Source: Formosa sp. Hel1_31_208
GTDB lineage: Bacteria; Bacteroidota; Bacteroidia; Flavobacteriales; Flavobacteriaceae
Direction: 5' to 3'
Length of the DNA: 64,000 bases
Assembly: GCF_900104785.1 (NCBI RefSeq)
Contig: NZ_LT629733.1
Coordinates: 32,501 to 96,500 of the forward strand
Shown here in pieces: positions 54,105 through 62,790 of the stretch. Positions within the stretch are counted from its first letter, which is position 1. Every line of letters begins with the position of its first letter. The position numbers and the translations under genes were made by a program. Below the pieces are notes generated by a model. It had not been told where the DNA came from. It saw nothing but the letters and a program-made list of their open reading frames with translations, and made no database searches.

Positions 54105-54857
54105 TTATTTAAATCCTTTTAATTTCTCTTTTGTGAACTCTGAAAGCACTAATCGTCCACTAGTTTGTGCACGTTCTGCTAATAAATCATCCCAATCATC
54201 TGTTCCTTTCCAAAACACTTTTTTCATCTCCATCATCGCCTCTGTATTATAGGTACATAAATGTTCTGCTGTTGCTTTTACAGCATCGTCTAATGCTTCT
54301 GTACTCTCATAGACATGTGTAAACAGACCTTTTTGTTTTGCCCATTCTGCGGGATAAAATGAATTAGCATCTATGGCAATTTGCGACATCGCACTTAAAC
54401 CCATTTTACGTTCAATGGCTGGGCCAACAACAAATGGTCCGATGCCAATATTCAATTCACTCAATTTGATAGCAGCAAATTTTGTTGCCATACAATAATC
54501 GGTTGAAGCGGCTAAACCTACACCACCTCCAACAGTTTTGCCTTGGATGCGTCCGATAATAAATTTCGGACATTGACGCATGGCGTTAATCACATTAGCA
54601 AACCCAGAAAAAAACACTTTTCCAGTGGCTGGATCATTAATAGTGATGAGTTCGTTAAAACTTGCTCCAGCACAAAACGTTCGATCACCTCCACTTTTTA
54701 AAACAATAACTTTGATGTCATCATTTTGTCCAGCTTCAGTTATCGTCTGCGCTAGTTTTGCTAAAACATGTCCTGGTAAGGAGTTGTGTGCAGGATGAAA
54801 AAACTCAATGTATCCTACTTCGTTTTCTATAGTTTGTTTAACGTATGCTTCTGTCAT
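54105..54857 (-). CDS. enoyl-CoA hydratase/isomerase, PaaF-like by position
   Basis: The 250-residue crotonase-fold enzyme has the oxyanion segments TFCAGASFNEL and GKTVGGGVGLAASTDYCMAT, and KLSELNIGIGPFVVGPAIER, whose second catalytic-Glu position is not the usual P.GGTQRL. PaaF hydrates 2,3-didehydroadipyl-CoA in the paa pathway. Sequence alone cannot exclude another enoyl-CoA substrate, but the operon needs one such hydratase besides PaaG. The gene is 6 bases after paaZ. Confidence 0.8.
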   Translation of the reverse strand: MTEAYVKQTIENEVGYIEFFHPAHNSLPGHVLAKLAQTITEAGQNDDIKVIVLKSGGDRTFCAGASFNELITINDPATGKVFFSGFANVINAMRQCPKFIIGRIQGKTVGGGVGLAASTDYCMATKFAAIKLSELNIGIGPFVVGPAIERKMGLSAMSQIAIDANSFYPAEWAKQKGLFTHVYESTEALDDAVKATAEHLCTYNTEAMMEMKKVFWKGTDDWDDLLAERAQTSGRLVLSEFTKEKLKGFK

Positions 54858-54863
54858 GATAAA

Positions 54864-57362
54864 TTATAATAATCCAAATTGTTCAAAGTGATGATTTAAA
54901 TGTTTCCGTTCTAATAAATACCACTCGTATCTTTTTAATTCACCAAACACCATATTATTTAAAATAGCATCTGGATGTTCTTTGAAAAATGTGAGATAGG
55001 CTTGTCTTTGCGTCTTAAATTTTTCTATTGCTGTTACTAAGTCGTCATATCTTAACTGATCTAATGTGTCTTTTTCCAACAATGGAAATCTTGAATTCTG
55101 TGGAAACTTGTCGTAGTTATATAAACTATTTTTAACTTTTTCTAATATTTTTTCTGGTGTAGCCACTTCAAAATCTTGAATATCCCCAGCAGCAATTTTA
55201 TACGTGTATTCTAGATGTTCAATCATATGTTGAGGGGTCATGATTCCCCATTTAGGCTTCGCATCCTCTTTCAATTTTGACAAACATTCTTCAATTTTCG
55301 CATCGGTCATTTCAATAAACGTCTCTTGCTTTTTTTGCACCATGGTTAAAATAGTAGCAATTGCTACTAACTCATCTTCGGCATCAAATACTTCAACGAA
55401 CCATTTTACAATACCGCTCGGATGTTCGGCAGATGCCACATCACGATCTATTTTTTGTTTACATGTTAATCTTACATACACCGTATCATTATGATACAAT
55501 GGTCGTAAGAATCTACATTCTTCTAATCCGTAGTTTGCTGCTACTGGTCCTTTATTTGGATATACAAACAATCCTGCTGCCGCTGAGATAATAAAATAGC
55601 CATGCGCAGTTCTTTTTTCAAAAATACTGCCGTCTAAAGAGGTGATATCTGTATGTGCGTAAAAATGATCCCAAGTCAAATTCGCAAAGTTGATAATATC
55701 AGTATCTGTAAAGGTACGCTTGTGAGTTTTGAGAGACATTCCTGGTTGGATATCTTCCCAATGGTATTGAAATGGATGTTGTTCTGCTTCCTTGTATTTA
55801 GCATTTTGTTGGTAAATACCTGTAATTTCAGTAATCGTTGTTGGAGAACCTTGAATGGCGGTGCGTTGCAAGTAATGTTTAATACCACGCATACCTCCCA
55901 TTTCTTCTCCACCTCCAGCACGTCCTGGACCTCCATGCACTAAATAAGGTAAGGGTGAACCATGACCTGTACTTTCTTTTGCACTTTCTCTGTTGAGCAC
56001 TAATATTCTGCCGTGATGACTTGCCGCATTTATCACATAATCTTTGGCTATTTTATCGTCATTAGTAGCTATTGAAGACACTAACGAGCCTTTACCCATT
56101 TGAGCTAGAGTAATCGCTTCATCTAGATTTTTATATGGCATTATGGTACTTACTGGACCAAAAGCTTCACGCTCGTGAATTACAGTATTTTGGAACGGAT
56201 GATCAGTACGTAATAATATTGGACTAATGAAAGCACCTTTTTTCGCGTCTGCTCCAATGGTTTCAATTGTATCTAAATCACCATAAACAATTTGTGCTTC
56301 TTTTGCTAAATCATTTACTGAATCTCTTACCGCTTGCACTTGCTGATGACTTACCAGTGACCCCATTCTCACTTCTTTTAATCTTGGATCACCTATAGTG
56401 ACTTTATCCAACGCTTTCCCAAGGGAAATTTGAACATCCTCAACTAAATTCTCAGGAACAATTATTCGTCTAATCGCCGTACATTTTTGTCCCGCTTTAA
56501 CGGTCATTTCTTTACGCACTTCTTTAATAAATAAATCAAATTCTGGTGTTCCTGGAATAGCATCTTCACCTAATATCGAAGCATTCAATGAATCGGCTTC
56601 CATAGTAAATGGCACAGACTCTTGAATTAATCTAGGATGCGCTTTTAATAATCGCCCAGTTGCAGCTGAACCTGTAAAGGTTACTACATCTTGAGACTCT
56701 ACAGTATCTAGAATTGATTTTACGGTGCCGTTAATAATCTGTAGTGCACCTTCTGGTAAAATCCCAGAATCAATAATTGTTCTCGCTACCGCTTCTGCCA
56801 AGTATGAAGATGATGGCGCTGGTAATACCACTGCGGGCACACCTGCCATCCAATTCACTGCACACTTTTCTAACATTCCCCATACTGGAAAATTGAAAGC
56901 GTTAATATGTACAGCTACCCCTTTTTTAGGCACCATAATATGATGAGCCATAAATCGACCACCACGCGATAAGTCGATAGGATCGCCTTCAACATGAAAT
57001 GGCTGATTAGGAAACAACTTTCTTAAAGACGCATTGGCGAATAAATTACCAAAACCACCTTCAATGTCTATCCAGCTATCAACTTTCGTTGCCCCTGTTC
57101 TATAACTTAACTCATAAAAAGCATCCTTTCTTTTCGTCAAATACAAGGCTAAAGTCTTTAGCATGTTTCCACGCTCTTGAAAGGTCATTTTACGAAGTTT
57201 CTCACCACCTTGAGTTCTTCCGTAATTCAAAATTTCAGGGATATCTAGGCCTTCAATAGCGATACTTGTAAAGGCTTCACCAGTTATGGCATCGAGAATT
57301 GGAGTCCCTTCTTCTTTTCCACTGACCCATTGACCTTGAACGTAATGTTGTATTTTTTCCAT
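54864..57362 (-). CDS. paaZ: PaaZ, bifunctional oxepin-CoA hydrolase and aldehyde dehydrogenase with extra C-terminal domain
   Basis: ATG 57362 gives 832 residues; the upstream extension overlaps paaJ. The ALDH domain (about 1-510) has FTMEADSLNASI (general base Glu) and KAGQKCTAIRR (nucleophile Cys). The MaoC-like hydratase domain (about 540-675) has TDIINFANLTWDHFYAHTD and FEKRTAHGYFIISAAAGL. PaaZ cleaves the oxepin ring and oxidises the resulting aldehyde. The last 155 residues (WGIMTPQHMIEHLEYTYKIA, GELKRYEWYLLERKHLNHHF) are beyond the E. coli length (681) and look like a DinB/DUF1569-type helical domain. Confidence 0.95.
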   Translation of the reverse strand: MEKIQHYVQGQWVSGKEEGTPILDAITGEAFTSIAIEGLDIPEILNYGRTQGGEKLRKMTFQERGNMLKTLALYLTKRKDAFYELSYRTGATKVDSWIDIEGGFGNLFANASLRKLFPNQPFHVEGDPIDLSRGGRFMAHHIMVPKKGVAVHINAFNFPVWGMLEKCAVNWMAGVPAVVLPAPSSSYLAEAVARTIIDSGILPEGALQIINGTVKSILDTVESQDVVTFTGSAATGRLLKAHPRLIQESVPFTMEADSLNASILGEDAIPGTPEFDLFIKEVRKEMTVKAGQKCTAIRRIIVPENLVEDVQISLGKALDKVTIGDPRLKEVRMGSLVSHQQVQAVRDSVNDLAKEAQIVYGDLDTIETIGADAKKGAFISPILLRTDHPFQNTVIHEREAFGPVSTIMPYKNLDEAITLAQMGKGSLVSSIATNDDKIAKDYVINAASHHGRILVLNRESAKESTGHGSPLPYLVHGGPGRAGGGEEMGGMRGIKHYLQRTAIQGSPTTITEITGIYQQNAKYKEAEQHPFQYHWEDIQPGMSLKTHKRTFTDTDIINFANLTWDHFYAHTDITSLDGSIFEKRTAHGYFIISAAAGLFVYPNKGPVAANYGLEECRFLRPLYHNDTVYVRLTCKQKIDRDVASAEHPSGIVKWFVEVFDAEDELVAIATILTMVQKKQETFIEMTDAKIEECLSKLKEDAKPKWGIMTPQHMIEHLEYTYKIAAGDIQDFEVATPEKILEKVKNSLYNYDKFPQNSRFPLLEKDTLDQLRYDDLVTAIEKFKTQRQAYLTFFKEHPDAILNNMVFGELKRYEWYLLERKHLNHHFEQFGLL

Positions 57363-57364
57363 AA

Positions 57365-58573
57365 TTAAACGCGTTCTATAATTGCTGCATACCCTTGTCC
57401 GACACCAATACACATGGTGATTAAGGCATATTTTTTATTCTGTTCGTGTAACTCTAAAGCCGCAGAGTAGGCTATTCTTGCCCCAGTAACACCTAATGGA
57501 TGACCAATAGCAATCGAACCTCCATTTGGGTTTAATCTCGAATCATCATCTGCCAAGCCCCAAGCTCTTGTGCAAGCTAATGCTTGAGCTGCAAAGGCTT
57601 CATTTAATTCAATGATATCCATATCTTCCATCGTCAAACCTGCTTTTTCCAAAGCCTTGTTAGACGCTTGAACTGGACCAATTCCCATGATTCTTGGTTC
57701 TACGCCAACCACTGCAGAACTTACTATTCTAGCTAATGGCTTTAAGTTGTATTTTTTAACTGCATCTTCTGATGCTATAATCGTTGCTGCCGCTCCGTCA
57801 TTTAAACCTGACGAGTTTCCTGCCGTCACACTTCCACCTTCTTTTTTAAATGCCCCTCTTAGCTTTCCAAGAACGTCCAAAGATGTATTTGGTTTTACAA
57901 ACTCATCTTTAGAAAATAGAATTGGGTCCTTTTTACGCTGGGGAATTTCAACGGTTACAATTTCTTTTGCTAATCGACCATTTTCTTGAGCTTTAGTCGC
58001 TTTCGTCTGGCTCCAATAGGCAAACTTATCTTGGTCTTCTCTTGAGATGTTATATTTCTCTACTAGATTTTCTGCGGTATTTCCCATGGCGTCAGTTCCA
58101 TATAGTTCTTGCATTTTCGGATTGATAAATCGCCATCCGAAACTAGAGTCATACATTTTGGAGTCGTTACCAAAAGCACTTGAGGGTTTTGCGATGACGT
58201 ATGGTCCACGTGTCATGTTTTCAACACCTCCAGAAATAAATAGGTCTCCATCGCCTGCTTTGATTGCGCGATTGGCATGAATAATTGCTGACAATCCTGA
58301 GCTACATAAACGATTCACTGTCTCTCCAGGAACGGTAAATGGCAAGCCTGCTAATAAAGATGACATTCTCGCAACGTTACGATTATCTTCTCCAGCTTGG
58401 TTTGCACATCCCATAATGACATCATCATAAGCTTCTTTTGGAATGTTTGGATTTCTTTTTACGACTTCGGAAATCACTAATGCTCCTAAATCATCTGTTC
58501 TTACAGCAGATAAGGTGCCTTTGTAATTTCCTATTGGTGTCCTTACTCCGTCTATTATATATGCTTCTTTCAT
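57365..58573 (-). CDS. paaJ: 3-oxoadipyl-CoA/3-oxo-5,6-dehydrosuberyl-CoA thiolase PaaJ
   Basis: The 402-residue thiolase has Cys90 in NRLCSSGLSAII, His358 in GHPLGVTGAR and Cys388 in CIGVGQGYAA, the three catalytic residues. It performs the thiolytic cleavages of the pathway (3-oxo-5,6-dehydrosuberyl-CoA and 3-oxoadipyl-CoA). It lies between paaI and paaZ, with the upstream 17-codon ORF overlapping its start by ATGA. Confidence 0.95.
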   Translation of the reverse strand: MKEAYIIDGVRTPIGNYKGTLSAVRTDDLGALVISEVVKRNPNIPKEAYDDVIMGCANQAGEDNRNVARMSSLLAGLPFTVPGETVNRLCSSGLSAIIHANRAIKAGDGDLFISGGVENMTRGPYVIAKPSSAFGNDSKMYDSSFGWRFINPKMQELYGTDAMGNTAENLVEKYNISREDQDKFAYWSQTKATKAQENGRLAKEIVTVEIPQRKKDPILFSKDEFVKPNTSLDVLGKLRGAFKKEGGSVTAGNSSGLNDGAAATIIASEDAVKKYNLKPLARIVSSAVVGVEPRIMGIGPVQASNKALEKAGLTMEDMDIIELNEAFAAQALACTRAWGLADDDSRLNPNGGSIAIGHPLGVTGARIAYSAALELHEQNKKYALITMCIGVGQGYAAIIERV

Positions 58574-58623
58574 TTGATGTTTTCTATTTTCTTTAATTGT
58601 TCAAATGTAATCTTCGATTTCAT
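58570..58623 (-). CDS. 17-codon ORF coupled to paaJ
   Basis: ATG at 58621-58623 begins MKSKITFEQLKKIENIK and ends TGA at 58570-58572. The paaI stop is one base upstream and the TGA overlaps the paaJ ATG (ATGA). No known family can be assigned. It may only pass ribosomes on to paaJ, or be a small protein. Confidence 0.4.
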   Translation of the reverse strand: MKSKITFEQLKKIENIK

Positions 58624-58624
58624 A

Positions 58625-59032
58625 TTAGTCTTCCCAATCTTTTTGTGTTCTGTATACAACCCCTTTAAACAGTGCCACTAATTCATGTCCACGTTTCACT
58701 TCAATAATATTGAACCCAAGTTTCTTATTTACTTTTTCTATCACAGATTCTGCAACCAAATAATCGCCTTCATCTAAGGCCTCAATATGATTTATACTTG
58801 TCTCAATAGACACTGCGTATTTCCCATGTGTGTTGGCTGCAAAACCAAATGCGGTGTCTGCCAATGAATAACTAATTCCGCCATGGGCTTTGTTCATGCT
58901 ATTAAGCATATCTTTTCGGATGGTCATGGCGACTTTACAGCGACCAATCTCACATTCTAAAATCTCGATCCCTAACCATTGGCTAAAGGCATCTTGACTT
59001 AACATTTTATATGGAATTTGCTCTCCTTTCAT
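58625..59032 (-). CDS. paaI: hydroxyphenylacetyl-CoA thioesterase PaaI
   Basis: The 135-residue hotdog-fold protein shows the PaaI motif NKAHGGISYSLADTAFGFAA (about 48-67), with the Asp that acts in catalysis. PaaI removes CoA from dead-end hydroxyphenylacetyl-CoA to recycle the cofactor. Its start ATG directly abuts the paaH stop (0-base gap), and the 17-codon ORF follows. Confidence 0.93.
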   Translation of the reverse strand: MKGEQIPYKMLSQDAFSQWLGIEILECEIGRCKVAMTIRKDMLNSMNKAHGGISYSLADTAFGFAANTHGKYAVSIETSINHIEALDEGDYLVAESVIEKVNKKLGFNIIEVKRGHELVALFKGVVYRTQKDWED

Positions 59033-60208
59033 TTAAAAGAAGGTGTTATTCTCTTTATTCATTTTTCGTAATAATGGGCTACAACGGTATCTGTCTTCGT
59101 GATAATTGTCGTACAATTCATCTAATTTAGACACACACCAATCGATACCTTTTTCATCTGCCCATGCCAATAAACCTTTAGGATAATTAACTCCTTTTGT
59201 CATGGCATTATCGATATCTTCAGCTGATGCAATATTTAAAAACAGAGCATCTGCCGCTTCATTGATTAACATCACTAAAACACGATCAAATATGTGTTGT
59301 CCGAGTTTATTCTTTTGAGATTCTGAAACCAGTTTAGAATGACGAGGTACTATCTTACCATTTTGATCATAATCATAATAGCCTTTACCCGACTTTCTGC
59401 CGTAATACCCTGCTTCAGCAAATCGTTTTTGTGTGAATGCTGGTTTATATCTAGGATCAAAATAAAAGGCTGTAAAAACGGTTTCTGTAACCGTATAATT
59501 CACATCATTACCTATAAAATCCATGAGCTCAAATGGTCCCATTCTAAAACCTCCTATCGTCTTTAAACTCCAATCTATTGTTTCAAAATCAGCAATTCCT
59601 TCTTCATATAATCGTAAGGCTTCTCCATAGAATGGTCTAGCTACTCTATTGACGATAAAACCAGGTGTATCTTTGGCTACGGCCACCACTTTTTTCCATT
59701 CAGTAATCGTTTGGACCGATGTTTCTAGAACTGCCTTTGATGTTTGAATTGCTGGGATTACTTCCACCAATTTCATTAGAGGAGCTGGATTAAAAAAGTG
59801 AATCCCAATGCAACGCTCAGGTTTATTTAAAGCGGCTGCAATTGAAGCAATAGATAAACTGGATGTGTTTGATGCGATGATGCAATCGTCTGCTACATAG
59901 CTTTCCAATTCTGAAAAGACTTTTTTCTTGATATCAAGATTTTCTAGAATCGCTTCAATAGTCAAGTTTGAATCTGCTAACGCTTTCAAACTATCTACAT
60001 AAGAGATATTAGATTGAATTCTATCTTTTTCAGCAGAATCGATACGCCCTTTTTCGATAAGACGTGATAATATTTTTTCTAGAGCAGCTTTAGCTTTATT
60101 TAAAGCAGCTTGATTAGTATCGTATAATTTAACGTTGCAACCAGCTGTAGCTGCTACTTGAGCGATACCACTTCCCATTGTTCCTGAACCTATAATGCCT
60201 ACGTTCAT
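59033..60208 (-). CDS. paaH: 3-hydroxyadipyl-CoA dehydrogenase PaaH
   Basis: The 391-residue enzyme has the NAD-binding motif GIIGSGTMGSGIAQVAATAG near the start and the HAD catalytic stretch CIGIHFFNPAPLMKLVEVIP. Further conserved text is DTPGFIVNRVARPFYGEALR, and the late KSGKGYYDYDQNG. It oxidises 3-hydroxyadipyl-CoA. It is shorter than the PaaH of E. coli (475 residues), mainly because the second C-terminal domain is abbreviated. paaG lies 2 bases upstream. Confidence 0.94.
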   Translation of the reverse strand: MNVGIIGSGTMGSGIAQVAATAGCNVKLYDTNQAALNKAKAALEKILSRLIEKGRIDSAEKDRIQSNISYVDSLKALADSNLTIEAILENLDIKKKVFSELESYVADDCIIASNTSSLSIASIAAALNKPERCIGIHFFNPAPLMKLVEVIPAIQTSKAVLETSVQTITEWKKVVAVAKDTPGFIVNRVARPFYGEALRLYEEGIADFETIDWSLKTIGGFRMGPFELMDFIGNDVNYTVTETVFTAFYFDPRYKPAFTQKRFAEAGYYGRKSGKGYYDYDQNGKIVPRHSKLVSESQKNKLGQHIFDRVLVMLINEAADALFLNIASAEDIDNAMTKGVNYPKGLLAWADEKGIDWCVSKLDELYDNYHEDRYRCSPLLRKMNKENNTFF

Positions 60209-60210
60209 AT

Positions 60211-60996
60211 TTATTTACCTTTGAATTGTGGTTTACGTTTTTCAATAAAAGCAGCAACACCTTCGGCATAATCTTCACTTTGTGCCGCCTCAATTTGTAA
60301 TTTTGACTCTAAAGCCAGTTGTTCATCTAGCGTATTTGTCATTGATTTATTAAATAACTCTTTAATTAACCCGAGAGCTTTTGTTGGCATATTCGCTAAT
60401 TTTACTGCTGTATTTTGAGCTTCCTCCTCAAAATTTTCTAAAGCAGTCACTTTGTAGATCATACCTAATCGCTCGGCTTCTTCAGCAGTCACTTTATCGC
60501 CTAACATGGCTAAAGCCAATGCTTTTTGGAAGCCTATTAATCGTGGTAAAAAAAATGTTCCTGCACTATCAGGAACCAAACCAATTAGACTAAACGCTTG
60601 AATAAAGCTTACTTTTTCATGCGCAATAACAATATCACAAGCTAAAGCAATGTTTGCTCCTGCTCCAGCTGCCACGCCATTTACAGCTGCAATAATTGGT
60701 TTTTTAATACTTCTAATTCTGGCAATAATTGGGTTGTAATGTTCTTCAAGAATTTTTTTAAACCCCGGATTCAATTCTGGATTGGTGACTTCTTTTAAGT
60801 CTTGTCCTGCACAAAAAGCTTTTCCGTTTCCTGTGAGAACAATTGCTCTTACATCATTATTAGATTCGCAGTCATCCATAATAGACTGGAGGCTTAACGC
60901 CATTTCACGATTGAAACTATTAAATACTTCTGGTCTATTGAGCGTTATATACGCGACCTTATTTTCAATTTTTAATAGAATTGAATTATTGCTCAT
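60211..60996 (-). CDS. paaG: 1,2-epoxyphenylacetyl-CoA isomerase PaaG
   Basis: The 261-residue crotonase-fold enzyme has GNGKAFCAGQDLKEV and GVAAGAGANIALACDIVIAH, and the Asp of SLIGLVPDSAGTFFLPRLIG, which is the PaaG-type catalytic residue. It turns the ring epoxide into the oxepin form. It is separated from paaD by a 105-base spacer with inverted repeats and from paaH by 2 bases. Confidence 0.93.
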   Translation of the reverse strand: MSNNSILLKIENKVAYITLNRPEVFNSFNREMALSLQSIMDDCESNNDVRAIVLTGNGKAFCAGQDLKEVTNPELNPGFKKILEEHYNPIIARIRSIKKPIIAAVNGVAAGAGANIALACDIVIAHEKVSFIQAFSLIGLVPDSAGTFFLPRLIGFQKALALAMLGDKVTAEEAERLGMIYKVTALENFEEEAQNTAVKLANMPTKALGLIKELFNKSMTNTLDEQLALESKLQIEAAQSEDYAEGVAAFIEKRKPQFKGK

Positions 60997-61011
60997 ACCT
61001 GATTTTCTTAT

Positions 61012-61096
61012 GCGTTAAGGATTAAGGCTTTGTTGGAGCTCCTTAAAATTTTTAATTTTAAGAGCGACTGCCGCAAGCCTGACCCTTGGGTAACGC
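61012..61096. repeat. structured 85-base spacer with inverted repeats
   Basis: The spacer is bounded by GCGTTA and its complement TAACGC, with TTAAGG/CCTTAA (61015-61020, 61041-61046) nested inside, and an A/T-rich palindrome next to a GAGCGACTGCCGCAAGCC string. It lies between paaG and paaD. Confidence 0.45.
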
Positions 61097-61101
61097 TATA
61101 C

Positions 61102-61602
61102 TTATTTTAAACATTTAAAATAGTCGAAAGGTTCTTGGCAATCCTCACACTGAAATTGTGCTTTGCAGGCCGTTGAACCAAATTGACTAACCATTCGTGT
61201 GTTTTGAGACCCACAATTGGTACATTTTACAATGCGCTTGCCATGAAGCAATACCTCTTTATCAGCATCGGCTTCTAAAGGAGCTGCTATCCCGTAATCT
61301 TCCAGTGCTTTTCGTCCGCGCGGTGTTATCCAGTCGGTCGTCCAAGCTGGATGCAAGATCAAGTCAATTTCAGACTCATAACCAGCATCTTTTAATGCTT
61401 TTTTAATATCATCTCCAATGACATCCATAGCAGGACATCCACTGTAGGTTGGTGTAATTTCTACTTTGACTTTTCCATTAATAATAATGGCCGACCTCAC
61501 TACGCCCATATCCATAATTGACAACACTGGAATTTCAGGATCTGAGACCTTTTCCAGTATTGAAATTAAACTACCGTCTATATGTTGTTCTGTTGTTGTC
61601 AT
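61102..61602 (-). CDS. paaD: PaaD, phenylacetyl-CoA epoxidase maturation factor
   Basis: The 166-residue protein has a MIP18-like domain (LEKVSDPEIPVLSIMDMGVV, VEITPTYSGCPAMDVI) and a C-terminal zinc-ribbon-like tail with four Cys (CTNCGSQNTR and CKAQFQCEDCQEPFDYF). PaaD is thought to assist iron-sulfur or metal assembly of the epoxidase. It follows paaC with a 40-base gap containing a short palindrome. Confidence 0.93.
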   Translation of the reverse strand: MTTTEQHIDGSLISILEKVSDPEIPVLSIMDMGVVRSAIIINGKVKVEITPTYSGCPAMDVIGDDIKKALKDAGYESEIDLILHPAWTTDWITPRGRKALEDYGIAAPLEADADKEVLLHGKRIVKCTNCGSQNTRMVSQFGSTACKAQFQCEDCQEPFDYFKCLK

Positions 61603-61611
61603 GTTTTTAAA

Positions 61612-61631
61612 CCTCCCAGCTATGAGCGAGG
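61612..61631. repeat. short palindromic element between paaC and paaD
   Basis: CCTC (61612-61615) and GAGG (61628-61631) bracket a 12-base core. The 23-base element aligns at 17 positions with the one at 62409-62431. Confidence 0.35.
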
Positions 61632-61642
61632 CGACATTTCTT

Positions 61643-62398
61643 TTACCATTCCATGTTTGGATATGCGCGTTGCATGTATTGTAATTCGGCTAGGATATAT
61701 CCCATATACTCTGTATGAATCCCATTTTTACCACCTTTTTGGAAGTACTTTAATTGAGGAACCTCCAATGTTGCTTCTCCCAACACTTCATTTAGACGTG
61801 TGTAATAGGCGTCTTTTAATGTCGTAACATCAACTCCAATGCCTTCAGCGACCATGGCTTTATCAGCATCAGTTTGATGAAATAACTCATCTGTATACCG
61901 CCAAAGATCATTAATGGCCTCTTGCATTTTTGCGTTACTCTCTTCAGTACCATCGCCTAGACGTTTGATCCAATCTGAGGAAAATCGTTCGTGATAGCTC
62001 ACTTCCTTTATGCATTTATTAGCAATGGCTGATAAGGTTAAGTCTGTACTCTTTTGCAATTCTCCTAGAAATGCAAGGTGATATACATCAAATAAAAATT
62101 GCCTACCAATAGTAAAGGCAAAATTCGTATTGGGCTGTTCTACCAATAGTACATTTTTATAGTCACGCTCTTTTCTGAGCATTGCAATATCGTCTTCAGA
62201 ACGCCCATCTCCGGCTATTTTTCCTGCATATTGAAAATAGCTTCGTACTTGTCCGAATAAATCTAAAGAAATATTGGTACAAGCAATATCAGTTTCTAAA
62301 CTTGGACCATGTCCTGTTATTTCACCTAGGCGTTGACCGAGAATTAATGAATTATCAGCAATACCGAGGATATAATTATATAAATTTTCGTTTTTCAT
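61643..62398 (-). CDS. paaC: phenylacetyl-CoA epoxidase structural subunit PaaC
   Basis: The 251-residue ferritin-like subunit has NYILGIADNSLILGQRLGEI, GRQFLFDVYHLAFLGELQKS and IKEVSYHERFSSDWIKRLGD. PaaC pairs with the catalytic PaaA and lacks a complete di-iron site in known members. It lies between paaB and paaD; the spacer to paaB holds palindromes. Confidence 0.95.
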   Translation of the reverse strand: MKNENLYNYILGIADNSLILGQRLGEITGHGPSLETDIACTNISLDLFGQVRSYFQYAGKIAGDGRSEDDIAMLRKERDYKNVLLVEQPNTNFAFTIGRQFLFDVYHLAFLGELQKSTDLTLSAIANKCIKEVSYHERFSSDWIKRLGDGTEESNAKMQEAINDLWRYTDELFHQTDADKAMVAEGIGVDVTTLKDAYYTRLNEVLGEATLEVPQLKYFQKGGKNGIHTEYMGYILAELQYMQRAYPNMEW

Positions 62399-62411
62399 TT
62401 TAACTGTAAAA

Positions 62412-62478
62412 CCTCTCGACTCTGCTCGAGGTGTTGTTTTAGTTATTGTTAATTATACAATTCCCACACAAGTTGGGA
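62412..62478. repeat. two palindromic elements between paaB and paaC
   Basis: The first, CCTCTCGACTCTGCTCGAGG (62412-62431), folds on CTCGA/TCGAG and matches the flavobacterial TGAGCRGAGTCGA-type motif. The second has TCCCA (62462-62466) and TGGGA (62474-62478). Confidence 0.5.
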
Positions 62479-62490
62479 CTCATAAGAGTA

Positions 62491-62778
62491 TTACATGTGT
62501 TTTATCTCATCTGGCACATCATAAAATGTGGGATGACGATACACTTTATCTTGAGCAGGCTCAAATAATTCTCCGTTATTTTCAGGATTTGAAGCGGTAA
62601 TATGTTTTGATTCTACCACCCAAATACTTACACCTTCATTACGTCTTGTATAGACATCACGGGCATTCTCTAGGGCCATTTCTGCATCTGCAGCATGGAG
62701 GCTTCCGAAGTGCCTGTGTTCTAATCCGTTTTTACTTCTCACGAAGATTTCCCAAAGCGGCCAGTTTTTTGTTGACAT
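62491..62778 (-). CDS. paaB: phenylacetyl-CoA epoxidase subunit PaaB
   Basis: The 95-residue protein is the short PaaB form, starting MSTKNWPLWEIFVRSKNGLE. It has HRHFGSLHAADAEMALENAR and the ending PTFYDVPDEIKHM. PaaB bridges the PaaAC complex. Its start is 12 bases after the paaA stop. Confidence 0.96.
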   Translation of the reverse strand: MSTKNWPLWEIFVRSKNGLEHRHFGSLHAADAEMALENARDVYTRRNEGVSIWVVESKHITASNPENNGELFEPAQDKVYRHPTFYDVPDEIKHM

Positions 62779-62790
62779 AAGCTTATAGTT

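Noticed and set aside
57363..57413. 17-residue N-terminal extension of PaaZ
   Set aside because: It overlaps the end of paaJ; ATG 57362 matches the PaaZ start MEKIQHYVQGQW.
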